This document shows, one piece after another, positions 26,141-33,877 of a stretch of DNA of 36,785 nt (position 1 is the stretch's first letter; every line of letters starts with the position of its first letter). The notes under the pieces are model-generated. The model was not told the origin of the DNA, made no database searches, and saw only the letters and a program-made list of their open reading frames with translations. The stretch is taken from positions 249,350-286,134 of the forward strand of contig NZ_KQ949036.1 of NCBI RefSeq assembly GCF_001514285.1, given 5' to 3'. The stretch comes from Streptomyces sp. DSM 15324. Its GTDB lineage: Bacteria; Actinomycetota; Actinomycetes; Streptomycetales; Streptomycetaceae. The position numbers and the translations under genes were made by a program.

Positions 26141-28363
26141 GTGGAGAACGAGACCCACTACGCCGAGGCCGTCATCGACAACGGCGCCTTCGGCACCCGC
26201 ACCATCCGCTTCGAGACGGGCCGCCTGGCCCGCCAGGCCGCCGGCTCGGCCGTGGCCTACCTGGACGACGACACCATGGTGCTGTCGGCCACCACCGCCT
26301 CCAAGAACCCCAAGGACCAGCTCGACTTCTTCCCCCTGACGGTGGACGTCGAGGAGCGGATGTACGCCGCCGGCAAGATCCCCGGCAGCTTCTTCCGCCG
26401 TGAGGGCCGGCCGAGCGAGGACGCGATCCTCACCTGCCGCCTGATCGACCGCCCGCTGCGCCCGTCCTTCAAGAAGGGCCTGCGCAACGAGATCCAGGTC
26501 GTCGCCACCATCATGGCGCTCAACCCCGACCACCTGTACGACGTCGTGGCGATCAACGCCGCCTCCGCGTCCACCCAGCTGGCCGGCCTGCCCTTCTCCG
26601 GCCCGATCGGCGGCGTCCGCGTCGCGCTGATCAGCGGCCAGTGGGTCGCGTTCCCGACGCACACCGAGCTCGAGGACGCCGTCTTCGACATGGTCGTCGC
26701 CGGCCGCGTCCTGGAGGACGGCGACGTCGCGATCATGATGGTCGAGGCCGAGGCCACCGAGAAGACGATCCAGCTGGTCAAGGGTGGCGCCGAAGCCCCC
26801 ACCGAGGAGGTCGTCGCCGCCGGTCTGGACGCCGCGAAGCCCTTCATCAAGGTGCTGTGCAAGGCCCAGGCCGACCTCGCCGCCAAGGCCGCCAAGCCGA
26901 CCGGCGAGTTCCCGATCTTCCTCGACTACCAGGACGACGTCCTGGAGGCGCTGACCGCCGCCGTCAAGCCGGAGCTGGCCTCCGCGCTGACCATCGCGGG
27001 CAAGCAGGAGCGCGAGGCCGAGCTGGACCGCGTCAAGGGTCTGGCCGCCGAGAAGCTGCTCCCGGAGTTCGAGGGCCGCGAGAAGGAGATCTCCGCCGCG
27101 TACCGCTCGCTGACCAAGACCCTGGTCCGTGAGCGCGTCATCAAGGAGAAGAAGCGCATCGACGGCCGCGGCGTCACGGACATCCGTACGCTCGCCGCCG
27201 AGGTCGAGGCCATCCCGCGGGTGCACGGCTCCGCGCTGTTCGAGCGTGGCGAGACCCAGATCCTGGGCGTCACCACCCTCAACATGCTCCGGATGGAGCA
27301 GCAGCTGGACACCCTCTCCCCGGTGACCCGCAAGCGCTACATGCACAACTACAACTTCCCGCCGTACTCCGTCGGCGAGACCGGCCGCGTCGGCTCCCCC
27401 AAGCGCCGCGAGATCGGCCATGGCGCTCTCGCCGAGCGCGCCATCGTGCCGGTCCTGCCGACGCGCGAGGAGTTCCCCTACGCGATCCGTCAGGTGTCCG
27501 AGGCCCTCGGCTCCAACGGCTCGACGTCGATGGGCTCGGTCTGCGCCTCCACCATGTCGCTGCTGAACGCCGGTGTGCCGCTGAAGGCCCCCGTCGCCGG
27601 TATCGCCATGGGTCTGATCTCCCAGGAGATCAACGGCGAGACGCACTACGTCGCCCTCACCGACATCCTCGGTGCGGAGGACGCCTTCGGCGACATGGAC
27701 TTCAAGGTCGCCGGCACCAAGGAGTTCGTCACCGCCCTCCAGCTCGACACCAAGCTGGACGGCATCCCGGCCTCCGTCCTGGCCGCCGCCCTCAAGCAGG
27801 CCCGTGACGCCCGCCTCCACATCCTCGACGTGATGATGGAAGCGATCGACACGCCGGACGAGATGTCCCCCAACGCGCCGCGGATCATCACCGTGAAGAT
27901 CCCGGTCGACAAGATCGGTGAGGTCATCGGCCCCAAGGGCAAGATGATCAACCAGATCCAGGAGGACACCGGCGCCGAGATCACGATCGAGGACGACGGC
28001 ACCATCTACATCGGTGCCGCCGACGGCCCGGCCGCCGAGGCCGCCCGTGCGACGATCAACAGCATCGCCAACCCGACGATGCCCGAGGTCGGCGAGCGCT
28101 ACCTGGGTACGGTCGTCAAGACCACCACCTTCGGCGCGTTCGTCTCCCTGCTCCCCGGCAAGGACGGTCTGCTGCACATCTCGCAGATCCGCAAGCTGGC
28201 CGGCGGCAAGCGCGTGGAGAACGTCGAGGACGTCGTCGGCGTGGGCCAGAAGGTCCAGGTCGAGATCGCCGAGATCGACTCCCGCGGCAAGCTCTCCCTC
28301 ATCCCCGTGATCGAGGGCGAGGACGAGTCCGCCGAAGACGCGAAGGACGACTCCGACAAGTGA
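26141..28363 (+). CDS. pnp: Polyribonucleotide nucleotidyltransferase (PNPase)
   Basis: 740 aa. The protein has two RNase PH domains (about residues 10-145, AVIDNGAFGTRTIRFETGRLARQAAGSAVAYL; about 330-560, IDGRGVTDIRTLAAEVEAIPRVHGSALFERGETQILGVTTLN), an alpha-helical linker, KH (IPVDKIGEVIGPKGKMINQIQEDTGAEITIEDDG) and S1 (GERYLGTVVKTTTFGAFVSLLPGKDGLLHISQI). It degrades RNA 3'-5' with phosphate and can synthesise 3' tails; in Streptomyces it was also studied as guanosine pentaphosphate synthetase I. The start is GTG 26141, with GGAG about 10 bases upstream. Its stop overlaps the start of the next gene. Confidence 0.97.
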   Translation: MENETHYAEAVIDNGAFGTRTIRFETGRLARQAAGSAVAYLDDDTMVLSATTASKNPKDQLDFFPLTVDVEERMYAAGKIPGSFFRREGRPSEDAILTCRLIDRPLRPSFKKGLRNEIQVVATIMALNPDHLYDVVAINAASASTQLAGLPFSGPIGGVRVALISGQWVAFPTHTELEDAVFDMVVAGRVLEDGDVAIMMVEAEATEKTIQLVKGGAEAPTEEVVAAGLDAAKPFIKVLCKAQADLAAKAAKPTGEFPIFLDYQDDVLEALTAAVKPELASALTIAGKQEREAELDRVKGLAAEKLLPEFEGREKEISAAYRSLTKTLVRERVIKEKKRIDGRGVTDIRTLAAEVEAIPRVHGSALFERGETQILGVTTLNMLRMEQQLDTLSPVTRKRYMHNYNFPPYSVGETGRVGSPKRREIGHGALAERAIVPVLPTREEFPYAIRQVSEALGSNGSTSMGSVCASTMSLLNAGVPLKAPVAGIAMGLISQEINGETHYVALTDILGAEDAFGDMDFKVAGTKEFVTALQLDTKLDGIPASVLAAALKQARDARLHILDVMMEAIDTPDEMSPNAPRIITVKIPVDKIGEVIGPKGKMINQIQEDTGAEITIEDDGTIYIGAADGPAAEAARATINSIANPTMPEVGERYLGTVVKTTTFGAFVSLLPGKDGLLHISQIRKLAGGKRVENVEDVVGVGQKVQVEIAEIDSRGKLSLIPVIEGEDESAEDAKDDSDK

Positions 28364-29739
28364 CGTCGAGTAGCTCCACGGCGACGGCCCGCACCTCCTC
28401 GGAGGCGCGGGCCGTCGCCCGTACCCAAACCCTGATCAAAGGCGAGAACGGCATCGGCACGGTCCGCAAGACCACCCTCCCGGGCGGCCTGCGCATCGTC
28501 ACCGAGACCCTCCCCTCGGTCCGCTCCGCGACCTTCGGCATCTGGGCCCACGTCGGCTCCCGCGACGAGACCCCCGCGCTGAACGGTGCCACGCACTACC
28601 TGGAGCACCTGCTCTTCAAGGGCACCACCCGCAGGTCGGCGCTGGACATCTCCGCCGCGATCGACGCGGTCGGCGGCGAGATGAACGCCTTCACCGCCAA
28701 GGAGTACACGTGCTACTACGCGCGCGTGCTCGACACCGACCTGCCGCTCGCCATCGACGTCGTCTGCGACATGCTGACCGGCTCGCTCATACTCGAGGAC
28801 GACGTCAACGTCGAACGGGGCGCCATCCTCGAAGAGATCGCCATGACCGAGGACGACCCCGGCGACTGCGTGCACGACCTGTTCGCGCAGACGATGTTCG
28901 GCGACACCGCCCTCGGCCGCCCCGTCCTCGGCACGGTCGACACGGTCAACGCCCTCACCGCCGACCGCATCCGCCGCTTCTACAAGAAGCACTACGACCC
29001 CACGCACCTGATCGTCGCCGCCGCCGGCAACATCGACCACCAGAAGGTCGTACGACAGGTCCGCGCGGCCTTCGAGAAGGCGGGCGCCCTCGGGAACCAG
29101 GACGCCGCCCCCATCGCCCCGCGCGACGGCCGGCGCACCATCCGTACCTCGGGCCGCGTCGAACTCCTCGGCCGCAAGACCGAGCAGGCCCACGTCGTCC
29201 TCGGCATGCCCGGCCTCGCCCGCACCGACGACCGCCGCTGGGCGCTCGGCGTCCTCAACACCGCCCTCGGCGGCGGCATGTCCTCCCGGCTGTTCCAGGA
29301 GGTCCGCGAGAAGCGCGGCCTGGCCTACAGCGTGTACTCGTACACCTCGGGCTTCGCCGACTGCGGCCTGTTCGGCGTCTACGCCGGCTGCCGCCCCTCA
29401 CAGGTCCACGACGTCCTCAGGATCTGCCGCGACGAACTCGACCACGTCGCCGCGAACGGCCTGTCCGACGACGAGATAGGGCGCGCCATCGGCCAGCTGA
29501 GGGGCTCCACGGTGCTCGGCCTGGAGGACACCGGCGCGCTCATGAACCGCATCGGCAAGAGCGAGCTGTGCTGGGGCGAGCAGATGTCCGTCGACGAGAT
29601 GCTGACCCGGATAGCGGCCGTGACCCCGGACGAGGTCCGCGCGGTGGCCCGCGACATCCTGGGACAGCGCCCGTCGCTGTCGGTCATCGGCCCGCTCAAG
29701 GACAAGCAGGCCGCCCGGCTGCACGACGCGGTCGCCTAA
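28360..29739 (+). CDS. M16-family zinc metallopeptidase
   Basis: 459 aa. The inverted zinc motif HxxEH is intact (HYLEHLLFKGT, His79, Glu82, His83), and the third ligand lies in VERGAILEEIAMTEDDP. The C-terminal M16 half carries the substrate-binding SSRLFQEVREKRGLAYSVYSYTSGFADCGLF, as in mitochondrial-processing-peptidase-like bacterial enzymes. There is no signal peptide, so it is probably cytoplasmic. GTG 28360 overlaps the pnp stop (28361-28363), so the two are translationally coupled. This pnp-M16-dapB order is, from memory, common in Actinobacteria. The physiological substrate is unknown. Confidence 0.9.
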   Translation: MTSSSSTATARTSSEARAVARTQTLIKGENGIGTVRKTTLPGGLRIVTETLPSVRSATFGIWAHVGSRDETPALNGATHYLEHLLFKGTTRRSALDISAAIDAVGGEMNAFTAKEYTCYYARVLDTDLPLAIDVVCDMLTGSLILEDDVNVERGAILEEIAMTEDDPGDCVHDLFAQTMFGDTALGRPVLGTVDTVNALTADRIRRFYKKHYDPTHLIVAAAGNIDHQKVVRQVRAAFEKAGALGNQDAAPIAPRDGRRTIRTSGRVELLGRKTEQAHVVLGMPGLARTDDRRWALGVLNTALGGGMSSRLFQEVREKRGLAYSVYSYTSGFADCGLFGVYAGCRPSQVHDVLRICRDELDHVAANGLSDDEIGRAIGQLRGSTVLGLEDTGALMNRIGKSELCWGEQMSVDEMLTRIAAVTPDEVRAVARDILGQRPSLSVIGPLKDKQAARLHDAVA

Positions 29740-29765
29740 TCCACTCCCGTAAGGAAGCACAACAG

Positions 29766-30518
29766 ATGAGCAAGCTGCGTGTGGCGGTCCTCGGCGCCAG
29801 GGGCCGGATCGGTTCCGAGGCGGTACGGGCCGTCGAAGCCGCCGAGGACATGGAGCTGGTGGCCGCGCTGGGCCGCGGCGACAAGCTGGAGACGCTGGCC
29901 GAGACCGGCGCCCAGGTCGCCGTGGAACTCACCACGCCCGCCTCCGTGATGGACAACCTCGAATACTGCGTGGGCCACGGCATCCACGCGGTCGTCGGGA
30001 CGACGGGCTGGACCGAGGAGCGCCTCGCGCAGCTGAAGGGCTGGCTGGCCGCCACCCCAGAGACCGGTGTGCTCATCGCGCCGAACTTCTCCATCGGCGC
30101 GGTCCTCACCATGAAGTTCGCGCAGATCGCGGCGCCGTACTTCGAGTCCGTCGAGGTCGTCGAGCTGCACCACCCCAACAAGGTGGACGCTCCCTCCGGC
30201 ACCGCCACCCGCACCGCCCAACTCATCGCCGAGGCCCGCCGCGCGGCCGGCACCGCCCCGGCGCCGGACGCCACCGCGACGGGCCTGGACGGGGCGCGCG
30301 GCGCCGACGTGGACGGCGTCCCGGTGCACGCCGTACGGCTCAGGGGCCTGCTGGCCCACCAGGAGGTCCTGCTGGGCGGCGAGGGCGAGACCCTGACCGT
30401 CCGCCACGACTCCCTCCACCACAGCAGCTTCATGCCGGGCATCCTGCTGGGCGCCCGCCGGGTGGTGACGACTCCGGGCCTCACCTTCGGCCTGGAGCAC
30501 TTCCTGGACCTGAACTAG
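29766..30518 (+). CDS. dapB: 4-hydroxy-tetrahydrodipicolinate reductase
   Basis: 250 aa, typical of the short actinobacterial form. The N-terminal Rossmann fold has VAVLGARGRIGSE (residues 7-18) and VVGTTGW (77-82). The catalytic motif ELHHPNKVDAPSGTA (133-147) holds the His pair and Lys139, and the C-terminal part reads HSSFMPGILLGARRV. It reduces hydroxy-tetrahydrodipicolinate with NAD(P)H in the diaminopimelate/lysine pathway, the step following DapA, whose gene lies about 3.4 kb downstream. ATG 29766 is preceded by AAGGAAG, 26 bp after the M16 gene, so it is likely in the same operon. Confidence 0.96.
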   Translation: MSKLRVAVLGARGRIGSEAVRAVEAAEDMELVAALGRGDKLETLAETGAQVAVELTTPASVMDNLEYCVGHGIHAVVGTTGWTEERLAQLKGWLAATPETGVLIAPNFSIGAVLTMKFAQIAAPYFESVEVVELHHPNKVDAPSGTATRTAQLIAEARRAAGTAPAPDATATGLDGARGADVDGVPVHAVRLRGLLAHQEVLLGGEGETLTVRHDSLHHSSFMPGILLGARRVVTTPGLTFGLEHFLDLN

Positions 30519-30532
30519 AGATCCCTTCCGAC

Positions 30533-30988
30533 ATGCGCGCCAAGCTCTCCTACGCCCTCACGGCCGCCGTCCTGGTCTTCTACTTCGTCCTGGTCGGCAG
30601 CCGTGGCGTCATGCTCATCCAGTCCGGCACGGTCATCACCGTCACCTTCGGGATCGCGGTGCTGATCCTGCCGGTGATCGGTGTCTGGTTCCTGTGGAAG
30701 AACACCCAGTTCGTCCGCCGGGCCAACGCCCTCGCCGCCGCCCTCGACGCGGAGGGCGGCCTCCCCGTCGACGAGCTCAGGCGCACCCCCGGCGGCCGGA
30801 TCGACCGTGACTCGGCCGACGAGGTCTTCGCCCGGCGCAAGGCCGAGACCGAGGCGGCCCCCGAGGACTGGCGCACCTGGTTCCGGCTGGCCGTCGCCTA
30901 CCACGACGCCCGCGACACCCCCCGCGCCCGCAAGGCGATGCAACGCGCGATCCGCCTCCACGACGGCAAGAGCGCCGAACCGGCCTGA
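30533..30988 (+). CDS. Small two-helix membrane protein with TPR-like C-terminus
   Basis: 151 aa, starting 14 bp after dapB. Two membrane helices are at about residues 7-25 (YALTAAVLVFYFVLVGSRG) and 33-54 (TVITVTFGIAVLILPVIGVWFLW). A charged soluble part follows, ending in WRTWFRLAVAYHDARDTPRARKAMQRAIRLHDG, which looks like one TPR-type helix pair. Family: conserved hypothetical, widespread in Streptomyces at this place from memory. It may be a membrane-attached adaptor. Function unknown. Confidence 0.82.
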   Translation: MRAKLSYALTAAVLVFYFVLVGSRGVMLIQSGTVITVTFGIAVLILPVIGVWFLWKNTQFVRRANALAAALDAEGGLPVDELRRTPGGRIDRDSADEVFARRKAETEAAPEDWRTWFRLAVAYHDARDTPRARKAMQRAIRLHDGKSAEPA

Positions 30989-31001
30989 CCACCCGGCCGC
31001 C

Positions 31002-31081
31002 GTACACCGAGGCCCCGGTACAGCGAGGCCGCGGTACAGCGAGGCCGCGGTACAGCGAGGCCGTAGTACACCGAGCCCGGC
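31002..31081. repeat. 16-bp tandem repeat, five full copies
   Basis: Five consecutive units of the form GTACANCGAGGCCNCG: 31002-31017, 31018-31033, 31034-31049, 31050-31065 and 31066-31081, with a partial sixth (GTACGCCGA). Units 2 and 3 are identical. The array sits in the 3' region after the small membrane protein gene and runs straight into the left arm of the terminator. Confidence 0.9.
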
Positions 31082-31084
31082 GTA

Positions 31085-31131
31085 CGCCGAAGGGGCCGGC
31101 CCGCACTCTGCGCGGACCGGCCCCTTCGGCG
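31085..31131. terminator. Bidirectional terminator, 15-bp stem
   Basis: CGCCGAAGGGGCCGG (31085-31099) pairs perfectly with 31117-31131; the 17-base loop can pair further (CCGC/GCGG). It lies between convergent genes ending at 30988 (+) and 31157 (-). The GCCGAAGGG core is shared with the terminator after ribF. Confidence 0.85.
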
Positions 31132-31156
31132 TGTCGTGGTGTGTCGTGGCGCGCGG

Positions 31157-31711
31157 TCAGCCGCGCCCGCTCTCCGACGCCCACCCCTCGACAGCGTCGG
31201 AGGCCCGGTCGAAGGCCTCGGCCCGCCCGAGGAAGTCCGCCCCGTGCGTGGTCAGCAGCATCGCCGTCTCCTCCGCCGGCCGGTCCTTGCGTACGAGGAG
31301 CACTGCCTGACCCTGGACGGTGCGCGGCAGGCCCAGCCAGCGCACCGGCCGCTGAACCGTCCGCACGGCCGCGATCCGGTCCCACGGCACCGTCCGCGTC
31401 AGCAGGAACCGCACGTGCCGCAGCCCGCGCGGGCTCACCCACACCCCCATGCGCAGCAGCCGCAGTGCGGCGGCGATCACCAGCAGCGAGACCCCGAGGA
31501 TCACCCCGGCGTCGGAGCCCTTCCCGGTGAGCGCGATGACGACCGCCGCGAGCAGCACGTACGAAGCGAGCAGCAGGGCCAGCGCGGCCACCACGACCCG
31601 CCACGGGCCGGGCCGGTAGGGGCGCCGCCAGCGCTCGCGGTCCTCGTAGGGCAGCGCGACGTCGTCCGCTGTCTCGAACGGGCGCTCGGCCGTCAGGAAG
31701 GGCAGGGGCAC
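31157..31711 (-). CDS. PH domain-containing membrane protein
   Basis: 184 aa from GTG 31711, with GAGG 8 bases upstream on the minus strand. Residues about 1-37 are cytoplasmic and charged. Two membrane helices follow (about 38-60, WRVVVAALALLLASYVLLAAVVIAL; about 68-86, AGVILGVSLLVIAAALRLL). Then comes a bacterial PH-type domain (GVWVSPRGLRHVRFLLTRTVPWDRIAAVRTVQRPVRWLGLPRTVQGQAVLLVRKD), recognisable by the W-D-R-I-A-A-V strand. Many Streptomyces membrane proteins of this kind exist; function unknown. A second minus-strand gene lies 50 bp upstream of it. Confidence 0.82.
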   Translation of the reverse strand: MPLPFLTAERPFETADDVALPYEDRERWRRPYRPGPWRVVVAALALLLASYVLLAAVVIALTGKGSDAGVILGVSLLVIAAALRLLRMGVWVSPRGLRHVRFLLTRTVPWDRIAAVRTVQRPVRWLGLPRTVQGQAVLLVRKDRPAEETAMLLTTHGADFLGRAEAFDRASDAVEGWASESGRG

Positions 31712-31761
31712 GGCTGGTCCTCACTCGTTCGTGCGTGGGCTGTGCCCGGAGGCTATCGCGC

Positions 31762-31965
31762 TCAGTGCCCCTGAGACGCCTGTGGCTGCTGCGACCGCTG
31801 TGACTGCTGTGTCGGAGCGGAGTGGTCCACGGTGAGCGCAGGCCTCGCGATGACCACCGATCCCACGAGCGCGGCCACGATCGTGAGCCCCAGCAGCCAA
31901 CGCCCGGCCGCCTGCCCGAGCGAGGCCCGCTCACGGGGCGGGGGAGTGACATTGCTGGTGAACAC
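31762..31965 (-). CDS. Small single-pass membrane protein
   Basis: 67 aa from GTG 31965, chosen because GAAGGA lies about 10 bases upstream; longer open frames upstream have atypical composition and no ribosome site. After a short Pro/Arg-rich N-terminus (FTSNVTPPPRERASLGQAAG), one membrane helix spans about residues 22-42 (RWLLGLTIVAALVGSVVIARPAL), followed by a Gln/Ser-rich tail (APTQQSQRSQQPQASQGH). It diverges from thyX. No family recognised; probably a conserved Streptomyces hypothetical. Confidence 0.65.
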   Translation of the reverse strand: MFTSNVTPPPRERASLGQAAGRWLLGLTIVAALVGSVVIARPALTVDHSAPTQQSQRSQQPQASQGH

Positions 31966-32165
31966 GGCGACTGCGTCCTTCGAGGAGTCGTACAGAGGGT
32001 TTCCGTCAGTACAGACGCGCGAGAAGAGCAAAAGGTGCCCTTCTTGCCCCGAATTCCCAGCTCTTCGCCGAGGATGTCGTGGCCCCGCACCGAACGCCCC
32101 GTTGTCGGTGGGGGGCCGTAGAGTGGGCGCCGCCCAGAGAAGTGATGGAAGGGACCCTCCGACCC

Positions 32166-33665
32166 GTGACCGACACACCCGCCGACGACCTCACCCCCAG
32201 CTTTCGCGGCGATGTCACCGTTGAGCTGGTCAAGCACAGCGCGTCCGACTCCGATGTGCTGTGGGCCGCCCGAGTCTCCACCGCCGGCGAGCAGTCCCTG
32301 GACGAGCTGACGAAGGACCCGGAGCGCTCCAAGGGCCTGATCAACTACCTGATGCGGGACCGGCACGGCAGCCCCTTCGAGCACAACTCGATGACCTTCT
32401 TCATCAGCGCCCCGATCTTCGTCTTCCGCGAGTTCATGCGTCATCGGGTCGGATGGTGCCTGCCGGGGGACGCCATGATCCGTGTCGGCACCGGCAAGAA
32501 CAGCAAAACCAAACGCATCGCGGACGTCTACCGGGACTGGAAGATCGGCGTGCCCGACTCCATGGGGCGTACACGCAGGCTGAAGTCCTGCCAGAACCTC
32601 ATGGCCGACACCGTCGATCTGGAGACCGGGCTGGCGGAAAAGGCGCCCATGGTCGATGTCTTCGAGTCCGGGGTGAAGCCCATCCTCAAGGTGTCGACCA
32701 CGAACGGCAAGGCGCTTCGGTGCACCGCCGACCACCGTGTGTGGACGCCCGACGGCTGGGTTCGCGCCGGTGACCTGCGCGTCGGTGACCAGGTCGGGCG
32801 GCTGGGCCGCGTAGGGGTCGGCGAGAGGGCGGGCATCCCGAAGCGCCTGCGGGAGGGCATTCAGATCTGGACCGCCGAGCAGCGAGCCCACCTCATCGCG
32901 CCCATGGATCTCTGCTACATCTGCGACGAGAAGTTCGAGGCCAAGGACCTGGAGCTGGATCACGTCGTCCCGGTGGACGCCGATCTGACCAAGGCACTCG
33001 ACGTCTCGAACCTGCGACCCGCCTGCACGTCGTGTCACCAGCGCAAGACCAGCGGCGAAGGCGCGCCGGTCGGAGTGCGCCGCCGCGCCTTCCAGAACGG
33101 CGTGCGCTGGGAGGGCGTCCTCTCCGTCGTGCCCGACGGCATGGAGATGACCTACGACATCTCCATGCCACCGCCGCACCACAACTTCATCGCGGACGGT
33201 TTTGTCGTACACAACTCGTACAACGAGGAGTCCGGGCGGTACCGCGAGCTCCAGCCGGTTTTCTACGTCCCCGGTGAGGATCGCAAGCTGGTCCAGCAGG
33301 GACGTCCCGGCAGGTACGAGTTCGTCCATGGCACTGCCGAACAGTACGGGGCCGTCACCGCGGCGATGGAGGAGTCCTACCGGCAGTCCTACACCGCGTA
33401 CCAGGAGATGCTCGCGGCCGGTGTCGCCCGCGAGGTCGCCCGCGCCACCCTGCCCGTCGGACTCTTCTCCTCGATGTACGCCACCTGCAACGCCCGCTCG
33501 CTGATGCACTTCCTCGGCCTGCGCACCCAGCACGAGCTCGCGAAGGTGCCGTCCTTCCCGCAGCGGGAGATCGAGATGGTGGGCGAGAAGATGGAGGCCG
33601 AGTGGGCGAAGCTCATGCCCCTCACGTACGCGGCCTTCAACGCCAACGGTCGTGTCGCGCCGTGA
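32166..33665 (+). CDS. thyX: Flavin-dependent thymidylate synthase ThyX, intein-containing precursor
   Basis: The precursor is 499 aa. The exteins (97 + 149 = 246 aa) form a normal-length ThyX: VELVKHSASDSDVLWAARVST, HGSPFEHNSMTFFISAPIFVFREFMRHRVGW, then SYNEESGRYRELQPVFYVP and ARATLPVGLFSSMYATCNARSLMHFLGLR. It makes dTMP from dUMP using methylene-tetrahydrofolate and FAD. The intein separates the RHR of the ThyX signature motif from the following SYNEES, so the enzyme cannot work without splicing. Start GTG 32166 gives the usual N-terminus (TDTPADDL); GAAGGGA at 32148-32154 is about 11 bases upstream. ATG 32145 is an alternative. TAGAGT (32119-32124) is a candidate -10. Confidence 0.95.
   Translation: MTDTPADDLTPSFRGDVTVELVKHSASDSDVLWAARVSTAGEQSLDELTKDPERSKGLINYLMRDRHGSPFEHNSMTFFISAPIFVFREFMRHRVGWCLPGDAMIRVGTGKNSKTKRIADVYRDWKIGVPDSMGRTRRLKSCQNLMADTVDLETGLAEKAPMVDVFESGVKPILKVSTTNGKALRCTADHRVWTPDGWVRAGDLRVGDQVGRLGRVGVGERAGIPKRLREGIQIWTAEQRAHLIAPMDLCYICDEKFEAKDLELDHVVPVDADLTKALDVSNLRPACTSCHQRKTSGEGAPVGVRRRAFQNGVRWEGVLSVVPDGMEMTYDISMPPPHHNFIADGFVVHNSYNEESGRYRELQPVFYVPGEDRKLVQQGRPGRYEFVHGTAEQYGAVTAAMEESYRQSYTAYQEMLAAGVAREVARATLPVGLFSSMYATCNARSLMHFLGLRTQHELAKVPSFPQREIEMVGEKMEAEWAKLMPLTYAAFNANGRVAP
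32457..33215 (+). mobile_element. ThyX intein with HNH homing-endonuclease domain
   Basis: 253 aa, in frame. It begins with Cys1 (CLPGDAMIRV, block A) and ends with FIADGFVVHN, the terminal His-Asn; the first C-extein residue is Ser (TCG 33216). Block B is present (LRCTADHRVWTPDGWVRAGDL, with TxxH), and block F is near YDISMPPPHHNF. All residues needed for standard Cys1 / Asn-cyclisation / Ser+1 splicing are there. Inside is an HNH nuclease: CYIC (Cys153, Cys156), LDHVVP (His169), SNLRPAC (Asn185, Cys190) and CHQRK (Cys193, His194), so metal Cys pairs and HNH residues are intact. Splicing is predicted, as is possible homing into intein-less thyX alleles. Confidence 0.93.
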
Positions 33666-33724
33666 CGAAGGCGTGTTCTCCTGCCCGGCACACATGTACG
33701 GGTCATCCGCGCGAAGTGTCCGTA

Positions 33725-33803
33725 TTGCGGCATTTGGAGAAGTTCATCTAGCCTGATCAAACGGACCCGGTACTGCTTGAACCCCCGAGCAGGCAGTACC
33801 GGG
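33725..33803 (+). promoter_or_regulatory. Promoter followed by 11-bp hairpin between thyX and dapA
   Basis: TTGCGG (33725-33730), 18 bases, TAGCCT (33749-33754) is a fair sigma-70-type promoter. About 12 bases after it begins CCCGGTACTGC (33766-33776), which pairs perfectly with GCAGTACCGGG (33793-33803), 16-base loop. The hairpin could terminate thyX transcripts or form the 5' end of a transcript made from this promoter. Confidence 0.5.
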
Positions 33804-33841
33804 CTCCGCATTTGTCGTGACTTTTCGTAACCCCCCGAGGG

Positions 33842-33870
33842 CAGACCACACGGGGAGCAACGAGTAGCGT
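33842..33870 (+). promoter_or_regulatory. Leaderless promoter for dapA
   Basis: CAGACC (33842-33847), 17 bases, TAGCGT (33865-33870), then ATG 33878 seven bases on, with no Shine-Dalgarno sequence. The -10 overlaps an in-frame GTG at 33869, which argues against that codon as start. Confidence 0.55.
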
Positions 33871-33877
33871 GTTACCC

